The notes under the pieces: generated by a model | Told to the model about the DNA's origin: nothing | What the model saw: only the letters and a program-made list of their open reading frames with translations | Databases searched by the model: none | From: an uncultured Clostridia bacterium | Lineage (GTDB): Bacteria > Bacillota > Clostridia > Monoglobales > Monoglobaceae | Direction of reading: 5' to 3' | Length of the DNA stretch: 64,000 bases | NCBI GenBank assembly: GCA_947589045.1 | Contig: CANQBQ010000006.1 | Location: 1-64,000, forward strand | Translations under genes and position numbers: made by a program | Shown here: piece by piece, positions 63,946 through 64,000 of the stretch | Layout of the letters: each line of letters begins with the position of its first letter | Position numbering within the stretch: the first letter of the stretch is position 1

Positions 63946-64000
63946 TTGAAAAATTTGCGGTTTTGGTTTATTATAGTGGCACGGAACAAAATTTCGGAGG
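63946..64000 (+). promoter_or_regulatory. Promoter and ribosome site of a gene beyond the window
   Basis: TTGAAA at 63946-63951, a 17-base spacer and TATTAT at 63969-63974 are followed by CGGAGG at the last six bases. A plus-strand gene should start within about ten bases of the window edge, divergent from the M50 pair. Confidence 0.72.

Overview
The window looks like a chromosomal segment of an anaerobic, fermentative, spore-forming member of the Clostridia (Bacillota), most likely Eubacteriales/Oscillospirales. Base composition is roughly half GC. Shine-Dalgarno sites are strong (AGGAGG-type), TTG and GTG starts are common, and sigma-A promoters with 17-base spacers and frequent extended -10 elements (TGn) recur throughout. 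The gene content fits this: Pta-AckA fermentation, [FeFe]-hydrogenase maturases HydF and HydG, SigH, CwlD-like and SpoIVFB-like sporulation proteins, type III glutamine synthetase, archaeal-type AspRS with GatCAB, NfnAB and TmcAL. No rRNA, tRNA, CRISPR array, prophage or complete insertion sequence was seen.

Layout. 1-3.6 kb: argG-argH-transaldolase. 3.6-8.9 kb (minus): hydG-hydF and a zinc-finger Clp ATPase, facing a citrate synthase gene at 9.0 kb. 10.4-14.4 kb (minus): murA with a short upstream ORF, a Na+/Ca2+ exchanger-type protein and hisH-hisF. 14.4-16.5 kb: a surface BspA-like leucine-rich-repeat protein behind a leader with four mutually complementary segments ending in a terminator. 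16.6-17.7 kb: a Gfo/Idh/MocA oxidoreductase bracketed by two copies of a 53-bp terminator repeat. 17.7-24.6 kb: gatCAB, aspS2 and glnN (nitrogen and amide metabolism). 24.7-30.8 kb: sugar-binding lipoprotein, queH, pyrE, a HAD phosphatase, a membrane protein, a CwlD-like amidase, hicAB and nth. 30.9-39.1 kb: glyA-rarA, an NSS transporter, a homocysteine synthase behind a 20-codon ORF, tspO and htpG. 39.2-43.4 kb: pta-ackA-sigH (minus) divergent from tmcAL. 43.4-47.8 kb: an M20 amidohydrolase, a 600-bp island of palindromes, and a large secreted M28 peptidase with a dyad at its promoter. 47.9-51.7 kb: nfnA-nfnB and gdhA (NADPH and glutamate). 51.7-62.6 kb: a long co-directional run nudF-zapA-U32-dut-(NusG II)-(Gx transporter)-maf-mreBCD-mrdA, followed by minD and mgsA. 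62.6-63.9 kb (minus): an M50 protease and a small membrane protein in the spoIVFA position. A promoter and Shine-Dalgarno site at the right edge point to a plus-strand gene just outside.

How the genes fit together. AspRS2 plus GatCAB gives tRNA-dependent asparagine formation next to glutamine synthetase, which supplies its amide donor. NfnAB and GdhA link ferredoxin and NADH to NADPH and glutamate. Pta-AckA makes acetate and ATP, and the divergent TmcAL consumes acetate for tRNA-Met modification. The mre/PBP2/MinD cluster builds the rod and marks its division site, but minC, minE and rodA are missing from the place they usually occupy in clostridia.

Nothing here is clearly a new multi-gene system. 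The most interesting unexplained signals are regulatory: the switch-like leader before the leucine-rich-repeat gene, two short upstream ORFs (before murA and the homocysteine synthase gene), the operator-like dyad at the M28 peptidase promoter, and the palindrome island upstream of it.
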